NCBI GenBank assembly: GCA_030429785.1
Contig: JAUIEQ010000055.1
Coordinates: forward strand, 1 to 5,638
Source: a bacterium
GTDB lineage: Bacteria > Patescibacteriota > Patescibacteriia > S139-126 > S139-133
Reading direction: 5' to 3'
Length of the DNA stretch: 5,638 nt
The notes under the pieces: generated by a model
Databases searched by the model: none
What the model saw: the letters and a program-made list of their open reading frames with translations, nothing else
What the model was told of the DNA's origin: nothing
Shown: positions 5,570-5,638 of the stretch, piece by piece
How the letters are laid out: each line of letters opens with the position of its first letter
Numbering within the stretch: position 1 is the stretch's first letter
Program-made: the position numbers and the translations under genes

Positions 5570-5638
5570 TTATGCCACAACAATCCAACGTTTATCCTTT
5601 GATAGTGGTCGAGTCTCTACAAATGAAACAGTATCACC
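5570..5638 (-). CDS. rpsQ: 30S ribosomal protein S17 (uS17), C-terminal fragment
   Basis: This is the last 22 codons and TAA stop of a gene that enters from the right edge. The visible product, GDTVSFVETRPLSKDKRWIVVA, matches the S17 C-terminus: the GD turn before the last strands and the RPLSKxKRW motif are characteristic. S17 is a primary 16S rRNA-binding protein of the small subunit. Its place just upstream of rplN is the standard junction of the S10 and spc gene clusters, which supports the call despite the short length. No promoter is visible in the 17-base gap to rplN, so the two clusters are probably joined in one transcript here. Confidence 0.9.
   Translation of the reverse strand, partial: GDTVSFVETRPLSKDKRWIVVA

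Noticed and set aside
5553..5588. Upstream extension of rplN to 5588, and of rplR to TTG 3038.
   Set aside because: The rplN extension overlaps the rpsQ stop and has no family support. The rplR extension adds only four residues from a TTG. The internal ATGs match the family starts.
1..5638. A novel defence, mobile or biosynthetic system.
   Set aside because: Every coding stretch is a recognisable spc-operon gene, secY or adk; the only gaps over 30 bases are at 83-287 and 3595-3684, neither of which encodes a plausible protein.

Overview
The window is a continuous stretch of a bacterial spc-type ribosomal protein operon. It runs entirely on the minus strand and is followed by the start of an adenylate kinase gene. 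In transcription order (right to left) it holds: the 3' end of rpsQ (S17), rplN (L14), rplX (L24), rplE (L5), rpsZ/rpsN (zinc-type S14), rpsH (S8), rplF (L6), rplR (L18), rpsE (S5), rplO (L15), secY, and the 5' end of adk. All the full-length genes look intact and close to their family's usual length. No mobile element, CRISPR array, tRNA or rRNA is visible.

The DNA is AT-rich. The standard code is used, with TAA or TAG at every stop seen. The gene for L30 (rpmD), which normally lies between rpsE and rplO, is absent: only 18 bases separate the two genes. Loss of L30 is a known trait of the Candidate Phyla Radiation (Patescibacteria). That, with the compact AT-rich operon and the look of the proteins, suggests a CPR bacterium. 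I cannot place it to a phylum from sequence alone. The window shows no previously undescribed protein system.

Genes are tightly packed, with gaps of 17, 6, 2, 2, 28, 90, 22, 14, 18 and 10 bases from rpsQ to secY. Two gaps stand out. The 90-base gap between rpsH and rplF holds a long, strong imperfect hairpin (about 3625-3681). The 205-base gap between secY and adk holds a likely rho-independent terminator (219-253), a weak promoter candidate and a short tandem repeat just before adk. The operon therefore probably ends after secY, and adk probably has its own transcript.

The most unusual signal concerns translation starts. None of the 11 start codons in the window has a properly spaced Shine-Dalgarno sequence. 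All 11 have T immediately before the ATG, and 8 of 11 read GTATG. Short 7-base repeats of TATTAGT lie directly upstream of two of the genes (rpsH and adk).

Functionally, the ribosomal proteins are 30S (S17, S14, S8, S5) and 50S (L14, L24, L5, L6, L18, L15) components. SecY forms the protein export channel that docks on the ribosome, and adenylate kinase balances adenine nucleotides.
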